Of a stretch of 64,000 nt of DNA, positions 45,160-53,600 are shown in pieces; positions within the stretch are counted from its first letter, which is position 1, and every line of letters starts with the position of its first letter. The translations under genes and the position numbers were made by a program. The notes beneath the pieces are model-generated. The model did not search any database. It had not been told where the DNA came from and saw only the letters and a list, made by a program, of their open reading frames with translations. The stretch lies in contig CAMMVF010000007.1 of the NCBI GenBank assembly GCA_946500295.1, positions 1-64,000 of the forward strand, read 5' to 3'. This DNA is from an uncultured Clostridia bacterium (lineage in GTDB: Bacteria; Bacillota; Clostridia; Oscillospirales; Acutalibacteraceae).

Positions 45160-47178
45160 TTAGCTTTGTTTAGCGGTTTGGTCCTTTCGGGACTTGCTTT
45201 CGGAGCTCTTTCCTCCGGTGCTTTTCGCATCCTTACCCACCTTTTTCTTCTTAGGTCTGGGCGGCTTTTTCTTTATACACTTGAAGTACATTACCGACAT
45301 TGGCGGGAGCGTGATGGAGATAGACTGATCCATTTCGTGCATTTCCTCACCGGAGGAGTCGATATTCTGACCGTTGGTGATACCGGTGCCGCCGAAGCGC
45401 TCATCGTCGGTGTTGAACACCTCTGCATAAATTCCGTTTTCCGGCACGCCGATTTTATAGTCCTCTCTGAGCATCGGCTGGAAGTTGCACACTCCGATTA
45501 TACGGTTACCCTTCTTGTCCATTCTCTGGAAGGCGATTACGCTTTGAGTGTAATCATTGTGATGAATCCACGAAAAGCCCTCCCAAGAATAGTCAATTTC
45601 ATAAAGTGGCGGTGTATTTATATAAAAATGGTTGATTTCCCTAAAGAACTGTTGCAGCTGTCTGTGCTTGGGAAAATCGAGCAAATTCCACTGAAGCTGC
45701 TTGGTGGAATCCCACTCGTCAAACTGACCAATCTCCGTACCCATGAATATCAGCTTCTTGCCCGGGTGAATCATCATATAAGCAAGGAAGGTGCGCACGC
45801 CGGCAAATTTCATATCGTAATCGCCTGGCATTTTATTGATAAGTGAGCATTTTCCGTAAACCACCTCATCATGCGAAATAGGCAAAAGGAAGTTTTCAGA
45901 GAAGGCATAGAAAAAGCTGAATGTTAGAGCGTCGTGGTTAAACGGGCGATAAATGGGATCGAGGGAAATATAGTGGAGCATATCGTTCATCCAACCCATA
46001 TTCCACTTATAGTTAAATCCAAGCCCTCCATCCTCTACCGGGCGCGAAACCAGCGGCCATGAGGTTGACTCCTCGGCTATCATATATTTCCCGGGGAGAT
46101 TATCTCTGACAAAGGTGTTGAGGTTTTGTAAAAACTCGACTGCCTCAAGGTTTTCCTTTCCTCCGAATTTATTTGGAACCCACTCGCCGTCGCGGCGATT
46201 GTAATCCAAATACAGCATGGACGCTACAGCGTCAACACGGATTCCGTCGGCGTGGTACTCGCTTAGCCAAAAGTTTGCGCTCGAGCTTAAAAAGCTGATA
46301 ACCTCATAGCGACTGTAATCAAACACAAGAGTTCCCCACTCCTTGTGCTCTCCCTTTCTGGTATCAGCATATTCATAGCAGCAGGTACCGTCAAACTTGG
46401 CAAGACCGTGTGCGTCACGAGGGAAGTGAGCCGGCACCCAGTCCAAAATAACCTGAATTCCCGCCTTGTGACACTCGTTTACAAAATATTTAAAGTCGTC
46501 GGGAGTACCGTAGCGTGAGGTCGGCGCAAAGTAGCCGGTTACCTGATAGCCCCAAGAGCCGTCGTAAGGATACTCCGTTATCGGCATAAGCTCAACATGG
46601 GTATATCCCATATCCTTCAAATACGGCACAAGCTGTTTTGCCAAATTGTGATAGCTCAGTCTTTCGCCGTTTTCCCCGAGCTTCCACGAGCCGGCGTGAA
46701 TCTCATATATATTCATCGGCTTTTCAAGGTTGTTTTCATTGCGAAGCTTATTTAAGAGAGCCTCGTCCTCCCACTGAAAATCCGAAAACTCGTAGTATTT
46801 CGACGCATTTTCGGGGCGGGTCTGAGCGTGAAAAGCATAGGGGTCAGCCTTGTAGAGCTTTTCAAACCAAGGGGTCTCTACGCAGTATTTATATGAATCA
46901 AACTGCTTTACATTATCTATAAAGCACTCCCAAATCCCCCTGTTGTCCACCTTTTTCATCGGGTCTGCCGCAGTGTTCCATGCGTTAAAATCTCCTACAA
47001 CCGATACTGTCAAAGCATTGGGCGCCCATACTCTGAATATTACACCCTCATCGCCATCCTCGTTTATCGCTTTGTGAGCACCCATATATTTATATGCAGT
47101 AGTGCTTTTTCCTGCGAGAAAAAGTTCTTTTTCCTTTTCAGCTTCCTTACACATAGCTTCGTAATTTTTATTTGCCAT
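45160..47178 (-). CDS. glgB: 1,4-alpha-glucan branching enzyme
   Basis: A 672-residue GH13 branching enzyme that introduces alpha-1,6 branches. The N-terminal CBM48 (FRVWAPNALTVSVVGDFNAW) is followed by the GH13 barrel with DWVPAHFP, GIRVDAVASMLY (nucleophile Asp), IAEESTSWP (acid Glu) and PISHDEVVYGK, then a C-terminal beta domain ending in PMSVMYFK. After that a non-conserved tail of about 40 residues is rich in Lys, Pro and Ser (KKPPRPKKKK). ATG 47178 follows GGAAGGAG and is preferred to the upstream ATG at 47313. It is the first gene of the glg operon. Confidence 0.94.
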   Translation of the reverse strand: MANKNYEAMCKEAEKEKELFLAGKSTTAYKYMGAHKAINEDGDEGVIFRVWAPNALTVSVVGDFNAWNTAADPMKKVDNRGIWECFIDNVKQFDSYKYCVETPWFEKLYKADPYAFHAQTRPENASKYYEFSDFQWEDEALLNKLRNENNLEKPMNIYEIHAGSWKLGENGERLSYHNLAKQLVPYLKDMGYTHVELMPITEYPYDGSWGYQVTGYFAPTSRYGTPDDFKYFVNECHKAGIQVILDWVPAHFPRDAHGLAKFDGTCCYEYADTRKGEHKEWGTLVFDYSRYEVISFLSSSANFWLSEYHADGIRVDAVASMLYLDYNRRDGEWVPNKFGGKENLEAVEFLQNLNTFVRDNLPGKYMIAEESTSWPLVSRPVEDGGLGFNYKWNMGWMNDMLHYISLDPIYRPFNHDALTFSFFYAFSENFLLPISHDEVVYGKCSLINKMPGDYDMKFAGVRTFLAYMMIHPGKKLIFMGTEIGQFDEWDSTKQLQWNLLDFPKHRQLQQFFREINHFYINTPPLYEIDYSWEGFSWIHHNDYTQSVIAFQRMDKKGNRIIGVCNFQPMLREDYKIGVPENGIYAEVFNTDDERFGGTGITNGQNIDSSGEEMHEMDQSISITLPPMSVMYFKCIKKKPPRPKKKKVGKDAKSTGGKSSESKSRKDQTAKQS

Positions 47179-47272
47179 GTTTAGGTTCTCCTTCCTTGTA
47201 CCAATCTTTATTTTTATGTATATAACAAACACCAAAATGTCTTTTGGGGCTATCCGCATATCTTTATATAAT

Positions 47273-47301
47273 ATAATAACAAGAATCAGGCTTAAATTCA
47301 A
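47273..47301 (-). promoter_or_regulatory. Sigma-A type promoter of the glg operon
   Basis: On the minus strand: TTGAAT (47301-47296), 17-base spacer, TATTAT (47278-47273). It would leave a leader of about 85 bases before glgB. Confidence 0.65.
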
Positions 47302-47313
47302 TAGTTTTTTCAA

Positions 47314-47666
47314 ATTTTTGCACTAAAAATTTGTTAAAATATGGAATTTTATGTTTTTACATTAAACGGTAATTGTGCAAACTTCCGGCGATACAGCGCT
47401 TACCGACCGTTCCTTATACAAAAGTATTATATTACTTTGCTGTGTCGAAAATCACAAAAAGCTGCGAAACATTCGAACAGTTAATATAACCAAGTTGCCG
47501 ATGTCCCACGCCTCTGTAGGCGGCGTGATCAAACGAGCTTGTCACGCAGGCGAAGATTTAAATATTGGTGCAAGAAGGTATAAGCTGAGTATAGCATAAC
47601 ACTGAAATGTAAATTTTGTCTTGAACTTAGGTAAAATTCTGCTAAACTTCGTTGCAGACGAGGATA
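47314..47666. other. Intergenic region upstream of the glg promoter with a short family A repeat
   Basis: Together with the glgB leader (from 47179) this makes 488 bases without a gene. It holds the glg promoter region and one short-form family A repeat (47485-47563). No further gene was seen, and no terminator for the uracil-DNA glycosylase gene was resolved. Confidence 0.45.
47485..47563 (+). repeat. Dispersed repeat family A, copy 2 (short form)
   Basis: Starts ATAACCAAGTTGCCGATGTC, passes CGCCTCTGTAGGCG and goes straight to GCGTGATCAAACGAGC, ending GGCGAAGATTTAAA. Compared with the long copies, the middle section is missing and the joint lies at a shared GGCG. Confidence 0.8.
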
Positions 47667-48248
47667 TTACTCTCCCTCATAGGTTTCGGGGCAAAGCTGC
47701 ATTATCTTTTCCTGTAGCTTCAAAAAGTCCTCAAATGCCGCAGGCTTGTTGTTTGGATTTCTGAGAAGCGCCGCCGGATGCAAGGTAGCCATATAGAGTA
47801 TGCCGTCCTTCTCAAAAAACTGACCGTGTTCTCTGGTAATTTTTATATCCGGCTTAAACATTTTCATGGCGGCTATCCTGCCGAGACAAACTATTATCTT
47901 AGGCTTTATTAGCTCAATTTGAGCCTGCAACCAGAGGTTGCACTGTTGTTGCTCCTCGGGAAACGGATCTCGGTTTTGCGGGGGGCGACATTTTACTATA
48001 TTCGCTATGTATATGTTTTTATTCCTGTCAAGATGAACTGCCGCGAGCATTTTGTCCAAAAGCTTCCCTCCTCTGCCGACAAACGGTTCACCCTGCTTGT
48101 CCTCGTTTTCTCCGGGACCCTCACCGATGAAGAGAACCTTTGAGCGTGGATTACCAACGCCGACCACGACGTTTAACCTTGTTTTGCAAAGCTCACAGCG
48201 CTGACAGCTGAGGCAGTCTCGTTTTAAATCATCCCAGTTTGTGTACAT
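47667..48248 (-). CDS. Uracil-DNA glycosylase, family 4
   Basis: A 193-residue Fe-S uracil-DNA glycosylase that removes uracil from DNA. The active-site motif is [20 protein letters not shown] (about 43-62) and the C-terminal motif is HPAALLRNP. 4Fe-4S cluster cysteines are expected in CLSCQRC (two of them), [10 protein letters not shown] and QQCNLWLQ. Extra Cys residues (CELC) follow the first pair. It is monocistronic, with repeats on both sides. Confidence 0.9.
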   Translation of the reverse strand: MYTNWDDLKRDCLSCQRCELCKTRLNVVVGVGNPRSKVLFIGEGPGENEDKQGEPFVGRGGKLLDKMLAAVHLDRNKNIYIANIVKCRPPQNRDPFPEEQQQCNLWLQAQIELIKPKIIVCLGRIAAMKMFKPDIKITREHGQFFEKDGILYMATLHPAALLRNPNNKPAAFEDFLKLQEKIMQLCPETYEGE

Positions 48249-48337
48249 ATTTACTTTCCTTTCAATTTTTAATCTTTAACAACAATTTAAATCGCTAAAA
48301 TATTATTAAATAAAGAAGTGGCGGAGAAGTGGCGGAT

Positions 48338-48503
48338 TATAACCAAGTCGCCGCTGTCCCCCGCCTCTGTAGGCGGCGGGGGAGATTCAGTCTTTCGATG
48401 GGGGTTATTATCCCAAAACCCTGAGGAGCAAAGCTCCCCCGCAACGGTTGCAATCGTCGCAGGTGTGATCAAACGAGCTTGTCACGCAGGCGAAGATTTA
48501 AAT
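48338..48503 (+). repeat. Dispersed repeat family A, copy 3 (long form)
   Basis: Starts TATAACCAAGTCGCCG and ends GGCGAAGATTTAAA, 166 bases. Between are a CCCGCC/GGCGGG hairpin, a TTTCGATGGGGG segment, GGAGCAAAGCTCC, a GCAACGGTTGCAATCGTCGC palindrome and GTGATCAAACGAGCTTGTCAC. Confidence 0.85.
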
Positions 48504-48602
48504 TAAAAGCCTCTCACTCCAATACTTATTAGCTACAAGTAGTATAGCATAGGATTAAATTATATGCAATTTTCTCTATAATACGGGTACTCGGGTAAAA
48601 CT

Positions 48603-48628
48603 AATCCCCTCCAAAGCAGGAGGGGATT
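48603..48628 (-). terminator. Terminator of the NSS transporter gene
   Basis: Perfect 10-bp stem AATCCCCTCC (48603-48612) / GGAGGGGATT (48619-48628), 6-base loop, TAGTTTT on the minus strand after the stem. Confidence 0.8.
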
Positions 48629-48642
48629 GTGAGTACGAATAT

Positions 48643-50004
48643 TTAAATTTTGGCTATTCCAAGCGTATCCAGAGTAGAACTGATTAAAATAGCTACAATG
48701 AAGATCGGGGCAATGTACTTGGTAATTACGCTGTACATTTTCTCCCTTTTAAACTTTGACGAAAGTTTTACTTCCTCGGCTACAGCGTCCGTTCCGATAA
48801 ACCAGCCGACCAACAGGCAGGTTATCAAAGCTACTATCGGCATCATCACGCTGTTTGTGATAAAATCGAAGAAATCGAGGATCTGAAAGCCTAAGATTGT
48901 AAAGCCGCTCCAAACTCCATAGCCTAAAGAAGAGGGAATTCCAGCCAACAAACCCACAGCCAAAACTATGATGCAGATTGTTTTTCTGCCGAGCTTTGTT
49001 TTGTCGGCAATTACCGAAACTACGGTTTCCATCAGGGAGACAGAGGAGGTCAAGGCGGCGAAAAGAACCAGCAGGAAGAACACAACTCCTACTATCTGCC
49101 CGCCCCACATATCGTTAAAAACCTGGGGAAGGGTTATGAACATAAGCGAGGGTCCCGCCTGAAGCTTTGACAAATCTCCGTCGGAATAGGCAAAGACGGA
49201 AGGGACTATCATCAATCCAGCCAACACGGCAATACCTATATCAAAGACCTCTATCTGCTTTACCGACTTTTCGATATCGGTGTCCTTTTTCATATAGGAG
49301 CCGTAGGTTATCATAATTCCCATAGCAAGGGAGAGGGAGTAAAACAACTGCCCCAGAGCCGCTAAAAAGACATTTGCATTTAAGCCCTCGAGCGACGGGG
49401 TAATATAATACAGCACTCCGTCAAGCGCTCCGGGCTGACAAATTACATATATACTTACTCCAACTGTCATTATTACCAGCAGCGGCATAAGTATCTTGCT
49501 CGCCTTTTCAATACCGTTTTTGACGCCGAGCAGCACTATAGCCGCAGTAAGCGCCATATACAGCAAAAACCACCCCAGCGGCTCCCACGTGCCGGAAATA
49601 TACGAGCTGAAATAGCCCTCGGTTGCAGCAGCACTCATCTGATTGGTTACAAACATATAGGCGTATTTTGCAACCCAGCCGCCGATAACGCAGTAATACG
49701 GGAGAATGATTACAGGCACTGCGGCGGCGAGCCACCCGAGCGGCGCAAAGCGCTTGTCGAGCTTTTTGTATGCGCCGATAACGCTAAGCCCTGTCTTTCT
49801 GCCTATTGCTATCTCCGTCACCATAAGCGCAAAGCCGAAGGTAATGGTAAGAATAAAGTAAACTATCAAAAATGTACCGCCGCCGTATTTTGCGGCGAGA
49901 TAGGGAAATCTCCATATGTTTCCAAGTCCTACGGCAGAGCCTGCCGCCGCAAGGACAAAGCCGAGCTTTCCCGAAAAACTGCTTCTTTTAGTTTTTGCCT
50001 CCAT
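48643..50004 (-). CDS. Sodium-dependent NSS family amino acid transporter
   Basis: A 453-residue neurotransmitter:sodium symporter (LeuT/MhsT fold) with 11 to 12 TM segments. TM1 carries AAAGSAVGLGNIWRFPYLAA (about 15-34), with the unwound Na+/substrate-binding stretch, and TM6 carries the LGQLFYSLSLAMGIMITYGSY signature. Bacterial members import amino acids such as Trp, Tyr, Leu or Ala; specificity cannot be read here. The gene lies 20 bases downstream of murF but ends at its own terminator. Confidence 0.93.
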   Translation of the reverse strand: MEAKTKRSSFSGKLGFVLAAAGSAVGLGNIWRFPYLAAKYGGGTFLIVYFILTITFGFALMVTEIAIGRKTGLSVIGAYKKLDKRFAPLGWLAAAVPVIILPYYCVIGGWVAKYAYMFVTNQMSAAATEGYFSSYISGTWEPLGWFLLYMALTAAIVLLGVKNGIEKASKILMPLLVIMTVGVSIYVICQPGALDGVLYYITPSLEGLNANVFLAALGQLFYSLSLAMGIMITYGSYMKKDTDIEKSVKQIEVFDIGIAVLAGLMIVPSVFAYSDGDLSKLQAGPSLMFITLPQVFNDMWGGQIVGVVFFLLVLFAALTSSVSLMETVVSVIADKTKLGRKTICIIVLAVGLLAGIPSSLGYGVWSGFTILGFQILDFFDFITNSVMMPIVALITCLLVGWFIGTDAVAEEVKLSSKFKREKMYSVITKYIAPIFIVAILISSTLDTLGIAKI

Positions 50005-50024
50005 AACGTCCTCCTCAAGGGATA

Positions 50025-51380
50025 TTAATTAATCTCAGTTAAAATCTTGACAATGCTCTCGAGCTTCATCGCACGGGATGCCTTGACGAGCACGCTGTCG
50101 CCGCATTTTACGATATCACCTATTTTCTCCGCAAGCTGCTCGACGGTGTCAAAATAAATACCATCATCACCGAAGCCCGACTTTATCTCCTTTGCAAGCG
50201 GACCTACGGCGATCAAAAGATCCACTCCCTTTTCACGGGCATAACTGCCGACCTTTCGGTGCAGCTCAAGCTCGTGCTCGCCGAGCTCCTTCATATCGCC
50301 GAGGATACAAACCCTCCTGCCGCTGAAGTTCATGAGCGTGTCTATGGCGCCCATAACCGAATTCGGGTTTGCATTGTAGCAATCGTCGATAATGTTAAGC
50401 CTTCCCGTTTTTATCAAATTATCACGGCTGCCAACAGTGCGGTATGAGCGCACGCCTGCGGCTATTTCCTCGTCAGTAAGTCCAAGACTCTCTGCAACTG
50501 CAAAGGCAGCGAGGGCGTTTGTCACCATATAATTACCTATGGCGTCGATTTGAACGGGAATCTTTCTGTCCCCGTGTACAAGGGTACATTCTATGCCGTT
50601 TTCGCCCTTGTTTATTATGTTTTCAGCGAAATATTCGTTATTAGTATTTATCCCAAAAAACACGGGCGATATACCATCTCTGTTTCTTTGGGTGAGAAGC
50701 TTATCATCATCCCCGTTTAAAAACACACGTTTATCTCCACTGAGATAGTCAAAAACCTCGGTCTTTGCCCTGAGAACTCCGTCTCTGTCGCCGAGGTTTT
50801 CAAGGTGACAGTTACCGATGTTTGTTATTATGCAGTGAGTGGGACGTACCATTTTTGCAAGCCTTGACATCTCGCCGAAGTCTGAAATTCCCATCTCGAT
50901 TACTGCGGCGGTATGGCTCTCGTCCAACCCGAAAAGGGTCAGCGGTACTCCAAGCTCATTATTAAAATTGCCCTGAGTTTTGTGAACCCTAAATTTTTGA
51001 GACAGCACCGCCGCCACCATCTCCTTAGTAGAGGTTTTGCCGACACTCCCGGTTATACCGATAACCGGAATATTAAAAAGGCTGCGGTAATACTCGGCAA
51101 CTTTTTTCAGCGCTTCACAGGTTGAGGGAACTACAATACAGGGCTTTGAGGGATTTTCGGGAAGCTTTTCACAAATAGCACACACCGCTCCCGATTCAAA
51201 ACAGAGCTCTATATAGTCGTGTCCGTCGCTGCGCTCGCCCTTGATAGCCGCAAAGCAGCCGCCATCGGTGATTTTTCTGCTGTCAGTAACCAAAGAGGAA
51301 AGCTGCGTATTTTTCAAGCTCTCGTCCCCTATATATTTACCGCCGCAGGCAAGGCAGATTTCGTTAATTGTAAGTTTCAT
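50025..51380 (-). CDS. murF: UDP-MurNAc-tripeptide:D-Ala-D-Ala ligase
   Basis: Adds D-Ala-D-Ala to UDP-MurNAc-tripeptide. The 451-residue Mur ligase has an N-terminal UDP-binding domain (TDSRKITDGGCFAAIKGERSDGHDYI), the ATP loop GITGSVGKTSTKEMVA (about 108-123), the Mg-binding EMGISDFGEMSRL and the C-terminal DDCYNANPNSV and GDMKELG motifs. It lies 14 bases downstream of ddl, whose product it uses, so the two form a functional operon. Confidence 0.95.
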   Translation of the reverse strand: MKLTINEICLACGGKYIGDESLKNTQLSSLVTDSRKITDGGCFAAIKGERSDGHDYIELCFESGAVCAICEKLPENPSKPCIVVPSTCEALKKVAEYYRSLFNIPVIGITGSVGKTSTKEMVAAVLSQKFRVHKTQGNFNNELGVPLTLFGLDESHTAAVIEMGISDFGEMSRLAKMVRPTHCIITNIGNCHLENLGDRDGVLRAKTEVFDYLSGDKRVFLNGDDDKLLTQRNRDGISPVFFGINTNNEYFAENIINKGENGIECTLVHGDRKIPVQIDAIGNYMVTNALAAFAVAESLGLTDEEIAAGVRSYRTVGSRDNLIKTGRLNIIDDCYNANPNSVMGAIDTLMNFSGRRVCILGDMKELGEHELELHRKVGSYAREKGVDLLIAVGPLAKEIKSGFGDDGIYFDTVEQLAEKIGDIVKCGDSVLVKASRAMKLESIVKILTEIN

Positions 51381-51394
51381 ATGAGCTCATCCAA

Positions 51395-52435
51395 TCAGTT
51401 ATATTTTTTCAGAGAAAGCTTTGCGAGCATGTCGCAAAGCTCGGGAAAATCCACCCCTTCAGCCGCCGCCTCCTGCGGAAGCAGGCTTGTCGGGGTCATG
51501 CCGGGTAGGGTATTCGCCTCAAGGCAGTAAAACGAGCCATCCTCACAGAGAATGAAATCGACTCTGGCGTAAGCCTCGAGCTTTAAAACTCTATATACAT
51601 GCTCAGCCTCACGCTGGATTTTTTCTGTTATATCCCGCTCAATATCGGCGGGACAGTATTCGTCAGTGCTGCCGGGCTGATACTTGTTCACATAATCGTA
51701 AAAGCCGTGCTTTGGAACTATCTCGATTATCGGCAGAGCCTTGCCGTCTATTACGCCTACCGACAGTTCTCTGCCCTTTACAAACTGCTCCACAAGCACC
51801 TCCTGCTCATAGCGGAATGCCTCCTCAAGTGCGTCAGTATAGTCCTCGGCTGAATCAACTATCGTAACTCCTACGCTGCTGCCGCCCGAACATGGCTTTA
51901 CAACGCAGGGGAAGGTGTTCCAGCTTTCAGCTGCGGCATTGTTTTCGGTAAATACGCTGCCTTTTGGGGTCGGAACATTGTTGTAAAGGAAGATGCTCTT
52001 GGAAATGCCCTTATCCATTGCAAGCGCACTGCCAAGACTGCCCGTGCCCGTGTACTTTATTCCGAGTAAATCGAGCGTCGCTTGAAGCTTGCCGTTTTCA
52101 CCCACGTCGCCGTGGAGAGCCAAAAAGGTGATATCGGCATAGCGGCAAATTTCCTCAACATTTTTCCCGAGAAAGCGGTTTGACTTATCCTTCCTCATTG
52201 CTTTTATTTTATCAAGGTCGGGAACGGTGTTACCTACCGGAACGCTTTTGGTAAAGCTGTAATTCCCCTCGAAAAGCTTCTGTATATCGCAGTCGTCACT
52301 CTCATACCCCATAAACACATCGAGCAGTACGACCTTATGCCCCTTTTGGCGCAGAGCTTCGCTGACTAAGCAGCCTGAGGTTATGGACACATCCCTCTCC
52401 GTGCTCAGTCCTCCAGCCAAAACAGCTATATTCAT
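51395..52435 (-). CDS. ddl: D-alanine--D-alanine ligase
   Basis: A 346-residue ATP-grasp ligase. The N-terminal AVLAGGLSTERDVSITSG, the ALHGDVGENGKLQ segment, the GGSSVGVTIVD loop and terminal RVDFILCED and EANTLPGMTPTSLLP contain the expected ATP, Mg and substrate residues. The omega-loop reads HGFYDYVNKY; Tyr in this loop is typical of D-Ala-D-Ala rather than D-lactate ligases, so vancomycin resistance is not suggested. It is directly upstream of murF. Confidence 0.95.
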   Translation of the reverse strand: MNIAVLAGGLSTERDVSITSGCLVSEALRQKGHKVVLLDVFMGYESDDCDIQKLFEGNYSFTKSVPVGNTVPDLDKIKAMRKDKSNRFLGKNVEEICRYADITFLALHGDVGENGKLQATLDLLGIKYTGTGSLGSALAMDKGISKSIFLYNNVPTPKGSVFTENNAAAESWNTFPCVVKPCSGGSSVGVTIVDSAEDYTDALEEAFRYEQEVLVEQFVKGRELSVGVIDGKALPIIEIVPKHGFYDYVNKYQPGSTDEYCPADIERDITEKIQREAEHVYRVLKLEAYARVDFILCEDGSFYCLEANTLPGMTPTSLLPQEAAAEGVDFPELCDMLAKLSLKKYN

Positions 52436-52551
52436 AACAATACCACCTCAACATTCATTTTAAAGCTCGAAGCAAGACACAGCTCCTCGCTGCAAGCCAT
52501 AAGTATAAATATTATATTACCAAACCATAGTTTTTGCAAGCTTTTACATAC

Positions 52552-52590
52552 TACGTACTCCTGCACTGCTGTCGTTTAAATTTGTGCCAT
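52552..52590 (-). repeat. Dispersed repeat family B, copy 4 (inverted)
   Basis: On the minus strand it reads ATGGCACAAATTTAAACGAC, then AGCAGTGCAGGAGTACGTA, in the same order as the other family B copies. It faces copy 5 at 53010-53055 in opposite orientation. Confidence 0.6.
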
Positions 52591-52721
52591 TCTAAACTCG
52601 CTGTCCTTCCGTTACTTTTTTCCCGTTGGGAATCTGCATCTTTTTTCAACAGAGTAATCCTTTTAACTTCTGCTCGTTTTGAGCTTTGCTAAAGCGTAAA
52701 AATTAGCTCGTTTTCACCTTA

Positions 52722-52891
52722 TATAACCAAGTCGCCCCGCCTCTGTAGGCGGCGGGTTCCATTCAGTCTTTCGGTGGGGGTTATAATCCTCCACCAAAAC
52801 CCTAAAACCCTAAGGAGCAAAGCTCCCCGGCGACGGTTGCAATCGTCGCCGGCGTGATCAAACGAGCTTGTCACATAGGCGAAGATTTAAA
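52722..52891 (+). repeat. Dispersed repeat family A, copy 4 (long form)
   Basis: Starts TATAACCAAGTCGCC and ends GGCGAAGATTTAAA, 170 bases. It contains TTCGGTGGGGG / CCTCCACC (hairpin), a short CCCTAAAA duplication, GGAGCAAAGCTCC, GGCGACGGTTGCAATCGTCGCC and GTGATCAAACGAGCTTGTCAC. Confidence 0.85.
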
Positions 52892-52987
52892 CGAGCAAAA
52901 GTAAAACGACCTGCTTACTAAAAACAAAGGAAAGCTAAAAGGTCTGCTCCTCGTTCAAAAGGAAGATAGCTTAAAACGAGCTAAAGT

Positions 52988-53070
52988 CCAAAAAGGACGG
53001 TTGCTCTTTATTGGCACAGATTTATACGAGAGAAGCGCAGACAAACGTAGGACTAAAAAGGTGCCTTCGG
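52988..53070 (+). repeat. Dispersed repeat family B, copy 5
   Basis: AAAAAGGAC, ATTGGCACAGATTTATACGA, GAAGCGCAGAC and AACGTAGGAC in order, then a GTGCC/GGCAC hairpin. It is the closest match to copy 3 at 37733-37810. Confidence 0.6.
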
Positions 53071-53104
53071 CACTCTCGCACAATCCACTTTAAATCCAAG
53101 CCGC

Positions 53105-53147
53105 TTGCGACAGCATAAATATAGGGCTGTCGCAATGACAGCCCTAT
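53105..53147. terminator. Family C palindromes; hairpin after the small conserved gene
   Basis: ATAGGGCTGT (53121-53130) / ACAGCCCTAT (53138-53147) with loop CGCAATG. The left flank adds TTGCGACAGC (53105-53114), which is the exact inverse of GCTGTCGCAA (53126-53135), so two family C ends face each other. It lies 8 bases past the stop of the minus-strand gene and may terminate it. Confidence 0.6.
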
Positions 53148-53154
53148 AAAAGTA

Positions 53155-53457
53155 TTAATCCTTTTTATCCGCGTCTAAAGCTCTGCGCAGCCAGATTTCA
53201 CCGATATCCATAGCGTTGTAAAGTCCTGTTTTCTCACTTGACTTTACAATCTGCTTGCGGGGCGGAATTTCAGGGTCGGTGCACATAAGCTGCACCGTGA
53301 CCTTCTCGGCTACCTCGAGGTCGTTGACAGTTTTAGTGGACTTAACCTGAAGTCTGACCACGTATTTTTCATCCATATTTCCATAGTACAAGTCGTTACC
53401 CACTCTGACGAGCGGTCTGCCCTTGTAGGTGGGAAACTGTGATTTCTTTTTCGCCAT
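53155..53457 (-). CDS. Small conserved protein of unknown function
   Basis: A 100-residue basic, soluble protein starting MAKKKSQFPTYKGRPLVRVG. A predicted beta-rich core (YYGNMDEKYVVRLQVKSTK, EKVTVQLMCTDPEIPPRKQI) is followed by a C-terminal helix (GLYNAMDIGEIWLRRALDAD). I do not recognise a characterised family. ATG 53457 follows AGGAGGAA and is preferred to an upstream ATG at 53484. A structured region with possible attenuator pairings lies just upstream, so expression may be coupled to the dapL transcript. Confidence 0.65.
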   Translation of the reverse strand: MAKKKSQFPTYKGRPLVRVGNDLYYGNMDEKYVVRLQVKSTKTVNDLEVAEKVTVQLMCTDPEIPPRKQIVKSSEKTGLYNAMDIGEIWLRRALDADKKD

Positions 53458-53498
53458 TTTCTTCCTCCTATCCGTTTTATTCACTATTATATTAAAAA

Positions 53499-53588
53499 CC
53501 GTCTGCTAAAATGCTCTGAGCAGATTGACCTTAGACGGACACATCAGCCATATGCACATCAAGTCTCAAATAAAGTGCAAAGAGCATT
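53499..53588 (-). promoter_or_regulatory. Terminator with a competing upstream pairing between dapL and the small gene
   Basis: On the minus strand, TCTGCT (53524-53519) pairs with AGCAGA (53507-53502), or CCGTCT (53538-53533) with AGACGG (53504-53499), ahead of TTTTT: an intrinsic terminator. Upstream, AAAATGCTCT (53588-53579) is an exact complement of AGAGCATTTT (53518-53509) in the terminator loop and would disrupt it. The layout is that of an attenuator; the signal is unknown. Confidence 0.45.
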
Positions 53589-53600
53589 TTCAAGCTCAGA

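Larger units (their letters stand above)
48249..48642. other. Intergenic region containing a long family A repeat
   Basis: A 394-base spacer between the NSS transporter and the glycosylase gene. It contains the long repeat at 48338-48503, the transporter terminator at 48603-48628 and the presumed promoter of the glycosylase gene near 48250-48320. No gene was recognised. Confidence 0.5.
52436..53154. other. Repeat-dense intergenic region
   Basis: A 719-base gene-free stretch upstream of ddl. It holds an inverted pair of family B repeats (52552-52590 and 52988-53070) enclosing a long family A repeat (52722-52891), and a family C palindrome (53105-53147). CGTTTT and GCTCGTTT blocks recur between them in opposite orientations. 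No open frame with a ribosome binding site was found. Confidence 0.7.

Noticed and set aside
51395..52435. VanA-type D-Ala-D-Lac ligase
   Set aside because: The omega-loop contains the Tyr (FYDYVNKY) typical of D-Ala-D-Ala ligases, and no vanH or vanX homologue is nearby.
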